Positions 5,342 through 11,944 are shown, counted from the stretch's first letter. The stretch: 12,102 nucleotides of DNA from an uncultured Clostridia bacterium (GCA_946405655.1 CAMJHX010000021.1:1-12102), one strand, 5' to 3'. A program made the numbers and translations. Notes: generated by a model from the letters alone, not told the origin.

Positions 5342-6139
5342 TCAATCACGGCACTGCTTTTTCCGTGCTATCCAGATCAGCAAAGCTGCGGAAAGCGCCA
5401 GTGTGACAATCCAGATACCGGTAATCAAACCCGAGAATCGCGTCTGCCCCTTCGAGAGATCAAGCGTTGTTACTGCAACTGCCAAAAACCACATAGCGCT
5501 CTCGAGAAAGCGGAAAAAAGAGTACGAAGCGGCGCTCTTGCAGTAGCCGAAAAGTTTATAATAGTCAAGTCGGAACGCACGCTCGTCTGACACGGCAGAC
5601 AATCCTTTTCCATTCCAGGAATCCAGCACATCCGCAAACAAAGGGCAGTTTTCGCTGAGCATTCGGCGGATTTTAGCGTCGTGTTTCTGCCTTCCCAAAT
5701 CAAACTCCATCAAATGCCCATTGAACAGCCACGGGTCAACGTCAGAGCAAAGCAGTTTACGAACAGACTCATTCAGATGGATGGTTGACAGCACGACGTG
5801 ATCAGGATGCGCTCTGTCCAACCACATCCCGACAGACTGACGAAGCTCCGCCTCGCGGATGTCCTCCCATCGGATCATATTCTTTCGGGTCTTGACGCCG
5901 TCCGTTCCGATTTCGATCCGTGCTGAATAGTACAGTAATCGGCGAACTTCTCCGGCGATCTTAGTTGCTGCCCAAGCCAGCAGGACCGCGAAACCAATCA
6001 GCATCGGCTTCGCGTCAGTAGTAAGCAGCCGGCTGATGCAATACAACAACGCCAAAAAATAAAATGCCATAAGCGCAGCGGTTTGAATTGCCATATATGA
6101 GTTTCGACGAAACTGAAGCGTATCATTTTCTGCATTCAT
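5342..6139 (-). CDS. Putative four-segment membrane protein with PH-like middle part
   Basis: Unrecognised protein of 265 aa. Two hydrophobic segments at about 17-39 and 45-62 are followed by a soluble part opening YSARIEIGTDGVKTRKNMI, then RWEDIREAEL. This strand pattern resembles bacterial PH-like/YcxB-like membrane proteins. Two more hydrophobic segments lie at about 208-227 and 237-258, before a basic tail RKKQCRD. The start is chosen at the ATG at 6139 because GAGGTG sits 6 nt upstream (6146-6151). The longer frame (to 6241) begins inside the promoter, and the ATG at 6205 overlaps the -10 box, so both are unlikely. Like the 164-aa membrane gene it appears lower in G+C than its neighbours. 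The two may be part of one later-acquired segment, but they share no obvious sequence similarity. Confidence 0.8.
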   Translation of the reverse strand: MNAENDTLQFRRNSYMAIQTAALMAFYFLALLYCISRLLTTDAKPMLIGFAVLLAWAATKIAGEVRRLLYYSARIEIGTDGVKTRKNMIRWEDIREAELRQSVGMWLDRAHPDHVVLSTIHLNESVRKLLCSDVDPWLFNGHLMEFDLGRQKHDAKIRRMLSENCPLFADVLDSWNGKGLSAVSDERAFRLDYYKLFGYCKSAASYSFFRFLESAMWFLAVAVTTLDLSKGQTRFSGLITGIWIVTLALSAALLIWIARKKQCRD

Positions 6140-6203
6140 ATGGTGCACCTCACTGGCGGAACGGCGGCAGATACGAATAAAAGACAGTTTTTGCTTTTTC
6201 TCC

Positions 6204-6232
6204 ATTATGCCCGCCTCCGCTTTTGCTGTCAA
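6204..6232 (-). promoter_or_regulatory. Promoter of the 265-aa membrane protein gene
   Basis: On the reverse strand TTGACA (6227-6232), 17 bp and CATAAT (6204-6209) form a strong promoter. The transcript would start near 6197, leaving a leader of about 58 nt to the start codon at 6139. Confidence 0.75.
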
Positions 6233-6250
6233 TCGGAACAATCAAAAGTG

Positions 6251-6284
6251 ACGGCCTCCGGGATTGTCCCGAAGGCCGTTTTTT
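6251..6284. terminator. Bidirectional terminator after the alanine-dehydrogenase-like gene
   Basis: Arms ACGGCCTCCGGGA (6251-6263) and TCCCGAAGGCCGT (6267-6279) enclose a 3-nt loop. The one unpaired position is C-A in the forward RNA but U-G in the reverse RNA, so the stem is complete on the reverse strand. TTTTTT follows on the forward side (6279-6284). The reverse RNA has an A tract before the stem and CACTTTTG after it. The stop codon of the dehydrogenase touches the T run. Confidence 0.75.
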
Positions 6285-7456
6285 CAGACTTCAAACTCCG
6301 GATAAAACTCCGTCGACCGGCTCTTCGTTGCGCGCGGCGCCGGGTCGAGCTCCCGGCCCTGCAGACCGAGGATGACCTCCGGCGGTACCCACGGGCGGTG
6401 CTGGATCGCGCTCGATTCCTCGTGCGTCAGATACCCGCGGTACGCCGTGAGCCCGCGGCGGAGATAGCCGTCCCGCGCGCAGGCCTCCACGACGCCGAGC
6501 TTCCCGATCGCGCGAAAATGCGGCAGCACGCTCGCGGCGTACGCCACCGAGGTCGAGCCCGCGATCGCGCCGGGGATGTTGCTCACGCAGTAGTGCACCA
6601 CGCCTTCCTCAATGTACATCGGATCGGCATGCGTCGTCTCGTGGAAGGTCTCGATCACGCCGTAGTCGTTCGAAATGTCCACGATCACGGACCCGGGATG
6701 CATGGTGCGCACTATCGCGCGGTCGATGAGAAACTCCATCGCGTCCTTCGGCCAGCGCACGCAGTTGACGACCATGTCCACCTCCGGCAGGAGCTTTGCG
6801 ATGTTGTACCGGTTGGAGATGAACGTGCTCACCTCGCCGTGATAGTGCTCGCTCAGCTCCCGCAGATGCCCGATGCTCGTCGCGCCGACGGAGACCCATG
6901 CGCCCATGCGGTAGAGCGTGTCGATCGCGGCGCGCCCGACCGTGCCGCAGCCGAGCACCATGACCTTCACGTTCGGCGCAGCGCCGAGACCGGAGACGAA
7001 CTTGCCGCAGCCGCCGTTCATGCTCATCATGGCGTAAAGCCCCAGAAACGCCCCGGCCTTGCCCGCCGCCTCGCAGTTGGGGGAGCCGTAGCGGTGCGTG
7101 TCCTCGGCAGTGAAGGCAATCACCTTCTTGCCGAGAAGCGCGTCCAGCTCCTCCGGGTGCGCCGCCGGGTGAATGCAGGTGAAGACGATCTGCCCCTCGC
7201 GGAGCAGATCATATTCGCACGGCTCGATCTCCTTGACCTTCGCCACGAAGTCGCACGCCGCGTAGATCTCCTCCATCGTGCCGACGATCCGCGCGCCCGC
7301 GGCCTCATATTCCGCGTCCGGGAAGCCCGCCTTCGCGCCAGCGCCCGCCTGAACCAGCACCGTGTGCCCGTCCGAGACGAGCACGCCGACCTCCGCGGGC
7401 GTCGCGATCACGCGGTATTCTCCGTTTTTAATGTCCTTTAATACGCCAAAAATCAT
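6284..7456 (-). CDS. Alanine dehydrogenase-like protein
   Basis: The 390-aa protein belongs to the alanine dehydrogenase / transhydrogenase family. Classic members interconvert L-alanine and pyruvate plus ammonia with NAD. The substrate residues are present: Arg15 (NGEYR), Lys75 (KVKE), His96 (CIHPA) and Asp264 (VDISNDYG), plus the SNIPGA loop at 292-297. The Rossmann motif GCGTVG is at 169-174. However, the aspartate that normally ends the second beta strand and holds the NAD ribose is absent: WVSVGATS with Ala192 there. The segment around AEDTHRYGSPN also departs from typical Ald. The function may therefore be a related reductase or an enzyme with another cofactor. The ATG at 7456 follows GGAG by five bases. 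A longer frame to 7495 lacks a ribosome site. The gene lies 84 bp after the aldo/keto reductase gene. Confidence 0.85.
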   Translation of the reverse strand: MIFGVLKDIKNGEYRVIATPAEVGVLVSDGHTVLVQAGAGAKAGFPDAEYEAAGARIVGTMEEIYAACDFVAKVKEIEPCEYDLLREGQIVFTCIHPAAHPEELDALLGKKVIAFTAEDTHRYGSPNCEAAGKAGAFLGLYAMMSMNGGCGKFVSGLGAAPNVKVMVLGCGTVGRAAIDTLYRMGAWVSVGATSIGHLRELSEHYHGEVSTFISNRYNIAKLLPEVDMVVNCVRWPKDAMEFLIDRAIVRTMHPGSVIVDISNDYGVIETFHETTHADPMYIEEGVVHYCVSNIPGAIAGSTSVAYAASVLPHFRAIGKLGVVEACARDGYLRRGLTAYRGYLTHEESSAIQHRPWVPPEVILGLQGRELDPAPRATKSRSTEFYPEFEV

Positions 7457-7491
7457 ACTCTCTCCGCCTTTCATCTGACGGAGAGAGTATA
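7455..7491 (-). promoter_or_regulatory. 12-bp palindrome covering -10 box, ribosome site and start codon
   Basis: ATACTCTCTCCG (7455-7466) and CGGAGAGAGTAT (7479-7490) are perfectly complementary around 12 nt. On the reverse strand one arm overlaps a TATACT -10 box (7486-7491). The other arm contains the GGAGAG ribosome site and two bases of the ATG. The -35 region (TTCCTT at 7509-7514) is weak, as expected for an activated or regulated promoter. It can act as a DNA operator, or as an RNA hairpin hiding the ribosome site if transcription comes from upstream. Confidence 0.55.
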
Positions 7492-7540
7492 CCATAAAAT
7501 CCCCTTTAAAGGAAATACACGGAATATAAATTGACGAAAG

Positions 7541-8719
7541 TTAACCTTGCTCGCGCTTTGCCGCGGCGCGTGCGGCCACCACGTCCGCCCAGCTCGGCGC
7601 GTTCTTCCGCGCCTCGCCGAAGTCTTTCATCGCCTTCGGCACGTCGATCTTCTGCGGACATGCCTTCGCGCACTGACCGCAGCCGATGCAGGCCTCCGGC
7701 CGCTTCTCCGGCGGGAGCGCGTCGATGCGCTGCGTGATGTTGACGCTGTTGCTGATGCGAAATTCGTTGTAATTGGCGATGATGTACGGGATGTCCAGCC
7801 CGAGCGGGCAGCCGTCGCAGCAGTAGCGGCAGCCGGTGCAGGGGAGGTTCTGCTTGAGCGCCTCTGCCACCTCGTAGACCATTGCGGTCTCGGTCTCGCT
7901 GAGCGGACGGCGCGTATCGAAGGTTTTGACGTTGTCTTCCATCTGCGCGAGGTTCGACATGCCGCTGAGCACCATGTGCACGTTTTCAAGCCCCTGCAGC
8001 CAGCGAAAGCCCCAGCTGGCGATGCTCTCGTCCGGGTGCGCCGCGCGGAGCATCGAAGCCTGCGCCTCCGGCAGCTGCACCAGCATGCCGCCGTGCACCG
8101 GCTCCATCACCCAGACCGGGACATTGCGCTCGGAGAGGATGGCATACTTCCGCGCCGCGTCCTGCAGCGACCAGTCGAGGTAGTTCAGCTGGATCTGGCA
8201 GAACTCCAGCACATCGCCGTACCGGTCCAGAAACGCCTCCAGATTCTCCGGGAAGCCGTGGCACGAAAAGCCCAGATGCCGGATGCGCCCCAGCCGCTTC
8301 TGCTCGAGGAAGAAGGGCACGATGCCGTATTCCTCGTCCAGATACGCGCCGATGCTGTTTTCGTTCACGTTGTGCAGGAGATAATAGTCAAAGTACTCCA
8401 CGCCGCACTTTTCCAGCTGCTCAAAGAAGATCTCGCCCGGGTCCATCGGCTCGAGATACTGATGCCCCGGATACTTGTCCGCGAGGAAATACGACTCACG
8501 CGGATAGCGCGCAAGCGCCTTGCCGATGGCAATTTCCGATTTCCCGCCGTGGTAGGGAGCCGCCGTGTCGAAGTAGTTCACGCCGTGCGCGAGGGCATAG
8601 TCGACCATCGCGTCCACCTGCGCCTGATCGATGTCCTCCGGGCCGGAAACGCACGGCAGACGCATCGTGCCGAAGCCCAGCAGACTCAGCCGATCGCCGC
8701 AAACGTCTGTATAGATCAT
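7541..8719 (-). CDS. Aldo/keto reductase with C-terminal ferredoxin-type clusters
   Basis: A 392-aa cytoplasmic oxidoreductase of the iron-sulfur-containing aldo/keto reductase group found in anaerobes. The TIM-barrel part carries the catalytic tetrad Asp51 (YFDTAAPYHGG), Tyr56, Lys82 (LADKYPG) and His116 (LLHNV). Conserved GFSCHG starts at residue 150. The last 100 residues add two cysteine sets: C294, C297, C300/C301, C304 in PCTGCRYCCDGCPLG, and C344, C347, C350, C354 in CIGCGQCAKACP. Each set is able to bind a [4Fe-4S] cluster. This suggests electron exchange with ferredoxin or flavin partners rather than simple NADPH use. The ATG at 8719 has GGAGGTG five bases upstream (8725-8731). A longer in-frame start at 8755 lacks support. 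The physiological substrate cannot be told. It is divergent from the phosphoesterase gene and upstream of the dehydrogenase gene. Confidence 0.92.
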   Translation of the reverse strand: MIYTDVCGDRLSLLGFGTMRLPCVSGPEDIDQAQVDAMVDYALAHGVNYFDTAAPYHGGKSEIAIGKALARYPRESYFLADKYPGHQYLEPMDPGEIFFEQLEKCGVEYFDYYLLHNVNENSIGAYLDEEYGIVPFFLEQKRLGRIRHLGFSCHGFPENLEAFLDRYGDVLEFCQIQLNYLDWSLQDAARKYAILSERNVPVWVMEPVHGGMLVQLPEAQASMLRAAHPDESIASWGFRWLQGLENVHMVLSGMSNLAQMEDNVKTFDTRRPLSETETAMVYEVAEALKQNLPCTGCRYCCDGCPLGLDIPYIIANYNEFRISNSVNITQRIDALPPEKRPEACIGCGQCAKACPQKIDVPKAMKDFGEARKNAPSWADVVAARAAAKREQG

Positions 8720-8756
8720 AAAAGCACCTCCATCTGGAAATAACAGGATTAACAAT

Positions 8757-8785
8757 ATTATAAACTGTGTACTGTATCATGACAA
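8757..8785 (-). promoter_or_regulatory. Promoter of the aldo/keto reductase gene
   Basis: On the reverse strand TTGTCA (8780-8785), 17 bp and a perfect TATAAT (8757-8762) give a strong promoter, with a leader of about 30 nt before the start codon. Confidence 0.75.
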
Positions 8786-8796
8786 GGAAAAAATAC

Positions 8797-8825
8797 TTGA
8801 CGCGCAGGGCAAAGCTTGGCAAAAT
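8797..8825 (+). promoter_or_regulatory. Candidate promoter of the metallophosphoesterase gene
   Basis: TTGACG (8797-8802), 17 bp and CAAAAT (8820-8825) lie ahead of the GAGGTGAT ribosome site at 8833-8840. The -10 match is only partial. It is divergent from and close to the aldo/keto reductase promoter, with about 11 bp between the two -35 boxes. Confidence 0.5.
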
Positions 8826-8843
8826 AATCCCAGAGGTGATCTC

Positions 8844-9548
8844 ATGATCTGGTATACCGGAGATATCCACGGCCAGGTGCGCCGCGTGCGCGAGGGCATT
8901 CTGCGCTATGATGTGCAGCCGGGCGACACGGTCGTCGTGCTCGGCGATCTGGGACTCAATTACCACGGCAACGCGCGCGACCGCCGCCGCAAGACGGAGA
9001 TGGAGCAGATCGCGAAGAACGCCGGGGTCAGCTTCTTCTGCATCCACGGCAACCATGATATGCGCCCCTGGCATGTGCCGACCATGCGCGAGACCGAGCG
9101 ATACGGCGGGCGCGGCTGGGTGGAGGACGCCTATCCGCACATCTTCTTCGCCCGCGACGGCGAGGTCTTCTCCCTCGAGGGGCGGCAGTGCATCGTCTGC
9201 GGCGGGGCCTACAGCGTGGACAAAAACTGGCGCGTGCGCATGGGCTGGACGTGGTTTGACGACGAGCAGCCATCACAGGAGATCAAGCGCGACGTCGAAG
9301 CCGCGCTCGAGCGGCTCGGCTGGAAGGTCGACACCGTGCTCACGCATACCTGCCCGATCAAGTTCACCCCCACCGAAGCCATGTTCCCCGGGCTCGACCA
9401 GTCGAAAATCGACAAAACCACCGAGCAGTGGCTCGACACGATCGAGGATCGCCTCGACTATAACCACTGGTTCTGCGGCCACTGGCACATCAACAAGCAC
9501 GCAGGGAAGCTGCACTTCTTGATGGAGAACTATGAAACCATTGAATGA
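8844..9548 (+). CDS. Calcineurin-like metallophosphoesterase
   Basis: A 234-aa soluble enzyme with all five metal-binding motifs of the calcineurin-like phosphoesterase fold: GDIHG (6-10; Asp7, His9), GDLG (34-37; Asp35), GNHD (69-72), THTCP (167-171; His168) and GHWH (212-215; His213, His215). Two metal ions would activate water to cleave a phosphoester. The substrate is unknown: phosphoprotein, nucleotide and phosphodiester cleavage are all known in this fold. No signal peptide or membrane segment is present, so it acts in the cytoplasm. The ATG at 8844 has a strong GAGGTGAT site just upstream. The only near neighbour on the same strand is the glycosyltransferase 245 bp away beyond the composite repeat, so an operon link is weak. 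Confidence 0.92.
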   Translation: MIWYTGDIHGQVRRVREGILRYDVQPGDTVVVLGDLGLNYHGNARDRRRKTEMEQIAKNAGVSFFCIHGNHDMRPWHVPTMRETERYGGRGWVEDAYPHIFFARDGEVFSLEGRQCIVCGGAYSVDKNWRVRMGWTWFDDEQPSQEIKRDVEAALERLGWKVDTVLTHTCPIKFTPTEAMFPGLDQSKIDKTTEQWLDTIEDRLDYNHWFCGHWHINKHAGKLHFLMENYETIE

Positions 9549-9766
9549 GTTAGGAATGAGGAGTTAGGAGTTAGGAGTTGACAAATGGTTGCTGCGCAAC
9601 AAAGACTTGTCATCCTGAGCTTGTCGAAGGATCTTGGCAGCGCAGTAAAAGAGAACATTCAGCGTCTGTCCTGCTGCTCTGCCAAGATTCTTCGACTCCG
9701 CACTCCGTGCTCCGCTCAGAATGACAAATTCGGACAACTCCTAATTCCTCACTCCTAACTCCTAAC
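9549..9766. repeat. Composite element: heptad-armed inverted repeat with a nested inverted repeat
   Basis: The outer arms at 9549-9580 and 9735-9766 are inverted copies (about 28 of 32 matching) built from 7-bp GTTAGGA-type units. After the left arm comes GGTTGCTGCGCA, the centre also found on the reverse strand of the 2298-2388 element. A second inverted repeat occupies the interior (9607-9727). The outer element begins directly after the phosphoesterase stop codon and ends 13 bp before the ribosome site of the glycosyltransferase. No coding sequence is present in 9549-9793. Confidence 0.85.
9607..9727. repeat. Nested 121-bp inverted repeat
   Basis: The terminal arms TTGTCATCCTGAGC (9607-9620) and GCTCAGAATGACAA (9714-9727) match in 13 of 14 positions. 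Inside them GTCGAAGGATCTTGGCAG (9623-9640) and CTGCCAAGATTCTTCGAC (9679-9696) match in 17 of 18. The whole would fold as one long hairpin. The arms resemble a TCATTCTGAGC/GAAGAATC repeat that I recall as widespread in bacterial genomes. It is absent from the shorter sister element, which suggests insertion into an existing copy. Confidence 0.8.
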
Positions 9767-9793
9767 TGATACCAATTATGGAGGTTTTCTCTT

Positions 9794-11194
9794 TTGGACT
9801 TAAACATCTGCCTCATGAACGACTCCTTCCCACCCACGATCGACGGGGTGGCGAATGTCGTTGTGAATTATGCAAAGCACATTACCCTGAGCCACGGCAG
9901 GTGCGTCGTGGCGACGCCGGAATATCCTGATGTGACGGATGATTATCCGTTCCCCGTCGTGCGCTATCCGAGTCTGGACACCACGCAGCTGACGGGCTAC
10001 CGCGCGGGCAATCCCCTCGCGCCCGAGACGATCGAGCGGCTCCGCCGCATGGACTGCAATCTCATCCACTCGCACTGTCCCGTCGCGTCCACGGTGCTCG
10101 CCCGCGCCCTGCGTGACGCGAGCGGCATTCCCATCGTCTTCACCTACCACACGAAATTCGATATCGACATCGCCAAGGCGGTGCGCTCCAAGCTTGTGCA
10201 GCAGGCGGCGATCGATCTGCTGGTCGCAAACGTCTCCGCCTGCGACGAGGTTTGGGTCGTGAGCGAGGGGGCGGGGGAGAACCTGCGCTCGCTCGGCTAT
10301 GAGGGCGATTACCTCGTCATGCCGAACGGCGTCGATCTCGACCGCGGCGAGGCGAGCGCCGCCGCAGTGCAGGCGCTGAGCGAGGAATGGAGTCTTCCCA
10401 GCGATCAGCCGGTCTTCCTCTTTCTCGGGCGCATGATGTGGTATAAGGGGCTGCGCATCATCCTCGACGGCCTGAAGCGTTATCGCGACGCGAGGCACGG
10501 TTTTTGCATGGTCTTCGTCGGCGACGGGCAGGATCGCGCCGAGGTGGAGGCCTATGCCGAGTCGCTCGGCCTTTCGGACGTCTGCCGCTTCACCGGCGCG
10601 GTGCATGACCGCGAGACCGTGCGCGCGTGGTACTGCCGCGCGGATCTGCTGCTGTTTCCCTCCACGTTCGATACCAACGGCCTCGTCGTGCGCGAGGCGG
10701 CGGCCTGCGGGCTTGGGAGCGTGCTCGTGCGCGGCTCCTGCGCTGCCGAGGGCGTCACGGACGGGCGCAACGGCATCCTCATCGACGAAAACGCCGAGTC
10801 CCTCGCCGCCGTCCTCTCCGCCGAGGGCATGGGCATCGAGACCTTCCGCGCCGTCGGGCGCCACGCGATGGACGAGCTCTATCTCTCCTGGGCGGACAGC
10901 GTCGCGAACGCCGCCGAGCGCTATCAGATCGTGCTCGAGCGCCAGCAGCGGGGCGAGCTCAAGCTCAAGCAGAACGCCGCCATGCACAGCCTGTATCATC
11001 TGCAGGACACGATGCGTGAGACTGCAGGCGCCGTCAAAGAGGCGGCCGCCACCATGCGCGGCACCGCTGCCGCCGTGCGCGATTCCGCTGTCGATACCCT
11101 CCGCGAGACGGCAGGGGAGGTGCGCACCGCCGCCGTCAGCCAGCTCATCCGCGAGCTCGGCAAAGCGCAGGAATACCTCGAGCGCTATTTGTAA
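9794..11194 (+). CDS. GT4-family glycosyltransferase with amphipathic C-terminal tail
   Basis: This is a retaining GT-B glycosyltransferase of 466 aa. The N-terminal acceptor domain opens NICLMNDSFPPTIDGVANVV, with HSHCP at 92-96 and FTYHTKFD at 116-123. The donor domain has FLGRMMWYKGL (210-220; Arg213 and Lys218 contact the nucleotide-sugar phosphates), FVGDG (241-245) and PSTFDTNGLVVREA (289-302). The usual E-x7-E motif reads D293-x7-E301 here. The closest functional idea is a diacylglycerol glucosyltransferase of the membrane glycolipid pathway, because the acceptor domain starts that way and plsY follows. Residues 406-449 form three amphipathic repeats and may bind the membrane. Translation starts at TTG 9794 with GGAGG nine bases upstream (9780-9784). 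No in-frame ATG fits better. Alternative acceptors such as cell-wall polymers cannot be excluded. Confidence 0.88.
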   Translation: MDLNICLMNDSFPPTIDGVANVVVNYAKHITLSHGRCVVATPEYPDVTDDYPFPVVRYPSLDTTQLTGYRAGNPLAPETIERLRRMDCNLIHSHCPVASTVLARALRDASGIPIVFTYHTKFDIDIAKAVRSKLVQQAAIDLLVANVSACDEVWVVSEGAGENLRSLGYEGDYLVMPNGVDLDRGEASAAAVQALSEEWSLPSDQPVFLFLGRMMWYKGLRIILDGLKRYRDARHGFCMVFVGDGQDRAEVEAYAESLGLSDVCRFTGAVHDRETVRAWYCRADLLLFPSTFDTNGLVVREAAACGLGSVLVRGSCAAEGVTDGRNGILIDENAESLAAVLSAEGMGIETFRAVGRHAMDELYLSWADSVANAAERYQIVLERQQRGELKLKQNAAMHSLYHLQDTMRETAGAVKEAAATMRGTAAAVRDSAVDTLRETAGEVRTAAVSQLIRELGKAQEYLERYL

Positions 11195-11206
11195 AATTTT
11201 CAAAAA

Positions 11207-11243
11207 CAATCGCCGGACAGGCATTGCGCCCGCCCGGTGATTG
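11207..11243. terminator. Hairpin between glycosyltransferase and plsY, T run on the reverse side
   Basis: CAATCGCCGG (11207-11216) pairs with CCGGTGATTG (11234-11243), with one G-U pair. A run of A precedes it on the forward strand, so the T run needed for termination is on the reverse strand (TGTTTTTG). It would block reverse transcription coming from the right more effectively than forward transcription. Confidence 0.45.
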
Positions 11244-11252
11244 TGCTATGAT
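11224..11252 (+). promoter_or_regulatory. Promoter of plsY
   Basis: TTGCGC (11224-11229), 17 bp and TATGAT (11247-11252) precede plsY, with transcription starting near 11259. The -35 box sits in the loop of the hairpin at 11207-11243 and the spacer contains its right arm. Confidence 0.6.
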
Positions 11253-11306
11253 GCAGATAGAAAGCTTCAAAAATTTTAATCTTTTGAGGAAAGCTGGGGA
11301 AATGCA

Positions 11307-11906
11307 TTGAATATTTGGATTTATGCCGTGATCGTGATCGCGGGCTATCTGCTCGGCTCGATCAACGTGGCCATTATGTATATCAAACGGCGCTACGGCG
11401 TCGACGTGCGCACCGAGGGCTCCGGCAACGCCGGGGCGACGAACGTCGCCCGCACGCACGGCCTCAGTGCAGGTTTGCTCACGCTGGGGAGCGACATGCT
11501 GAAGACCGCCCTCGCGGGCTTTCTCGGCTGGAAGCTCGGCGGGAGCACGGGCCTCGCCGTCGCCTGCGCCGCCGCGCTCACGGGGCACTGCTTCCCGGTC
11601 TATTACGGCTTTCGCGGCGGCAAGGGCGTGAGCGCCTCGGCCTGCATCGCCCTGCTGCTCGACTGGCGGTTTTTCCTGCTGCTGCTCGCGCTGTTCGTCG
11701 TCGTGTTTCTGCTCGGACGGCGCGTGAGCCTCTGCTCGGTCTCGGCGGCGGCCGCCTTCCCGTGGCTCTATCTGCTCTTAAACCCCGGCTGGTCTCCGGC
11801 GTTTTGCGTCTGCCTCTATGTGATGGTGCTCGTCGTCATCATGCACCGCGCGAACATCGGCAGGCTGATCCGCGGGGAGGAGAAGAAGTTCTCCCTCGGG
11901 AAATAA
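11307..11906 (+). CDS. plsY: Glycerol-3-phosphate acyltransferase PlsY
   Basis: PlsY is an integral membrane enzyme that transfers an acyl group from acyl-phosphate to sn-glycerol-3-phosphate, the first acylation in Gram-positive phospholipid synthesis. The 199-aa length is usual. The three loop motifs are present: GSGNAGATNVARTHG (38-52), GHCFPVYYGFRGGKGVS (93-109) and HRANIGRLIRGEE (180-192). About five to seven hydrophobic segments are visible, such as 6-25, 82-95, 121-137 and 164-179. The usual D-x-x-K-G after motif 1 reads DMLKT here. The start is TTG 11307 after GGGG (11296-11299). A tiny ATG-CAT-TGA frame at 11302 overlaps it. It lies 112 bp after the glycosyltransferase with its own promoter and ends at a terminator. 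Both genes can feed membrane lipid synthesis. Confidence 0.96.
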   Translation: MNIWIYAVIVIAGYLLGSINVAIMYIKRRYGVDVRTEGSGNAGATNVARTHGLSAGLLTLGSDMLKTALAGFLGWKLGGSTGLAVACAAALTGHCFPVYYGFRGGKGVSASACIALLLDWRFFLLLLALFVVVFLLGRRVSLCSVSAAAAFPWLYLLLNPGWSPAFCVCLYVMVLVVIMHRANIGRLIRGEEKKFSLGK

Positions 11907-11914
11907 TAATCAAA

Positions 11915-11944
11915 AGGACAGCTCCAATCAGAGCTGTCCTCTTT
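11915..11944. terminator. Bidirectional terminator after plsY
   Basis: AGGACAGCTC (11915-11924) and GAGCTGTCCT (11931-11940) are perfectly complementary around CAATCA. CTTT follows on the forward strand and TTTTG on the reverse strand. It separates plsY from the convergent gene at the right edge, whose stop codon lies 2 bp beyond the stem, and serves both. Confidence 0.8.

Noticed and set aside
6140..8743. Forward open frames of about 400 codons opposite the dehydrogenase and aldo/keto reductase
   Set aside because: The reverse-strand proteins have complete catalytic motifs; the forward frames have none and lack ribosome sites.
9549..9580. Tandem heptads as replication iterons or a DnaA box cluster
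   Set aside because: Units are arranged as inverted arms of a hairpin, no initiator gene or DnaA box is close, and the copies sit between ordinary genes.
9800..11224. Reverse open frame of 474 codons opposite the glycosyltransferase
   Set aside because: Same shadow effect in high-G+C DNA; the forward frame carries full GT4 motifs and a ribosome site.
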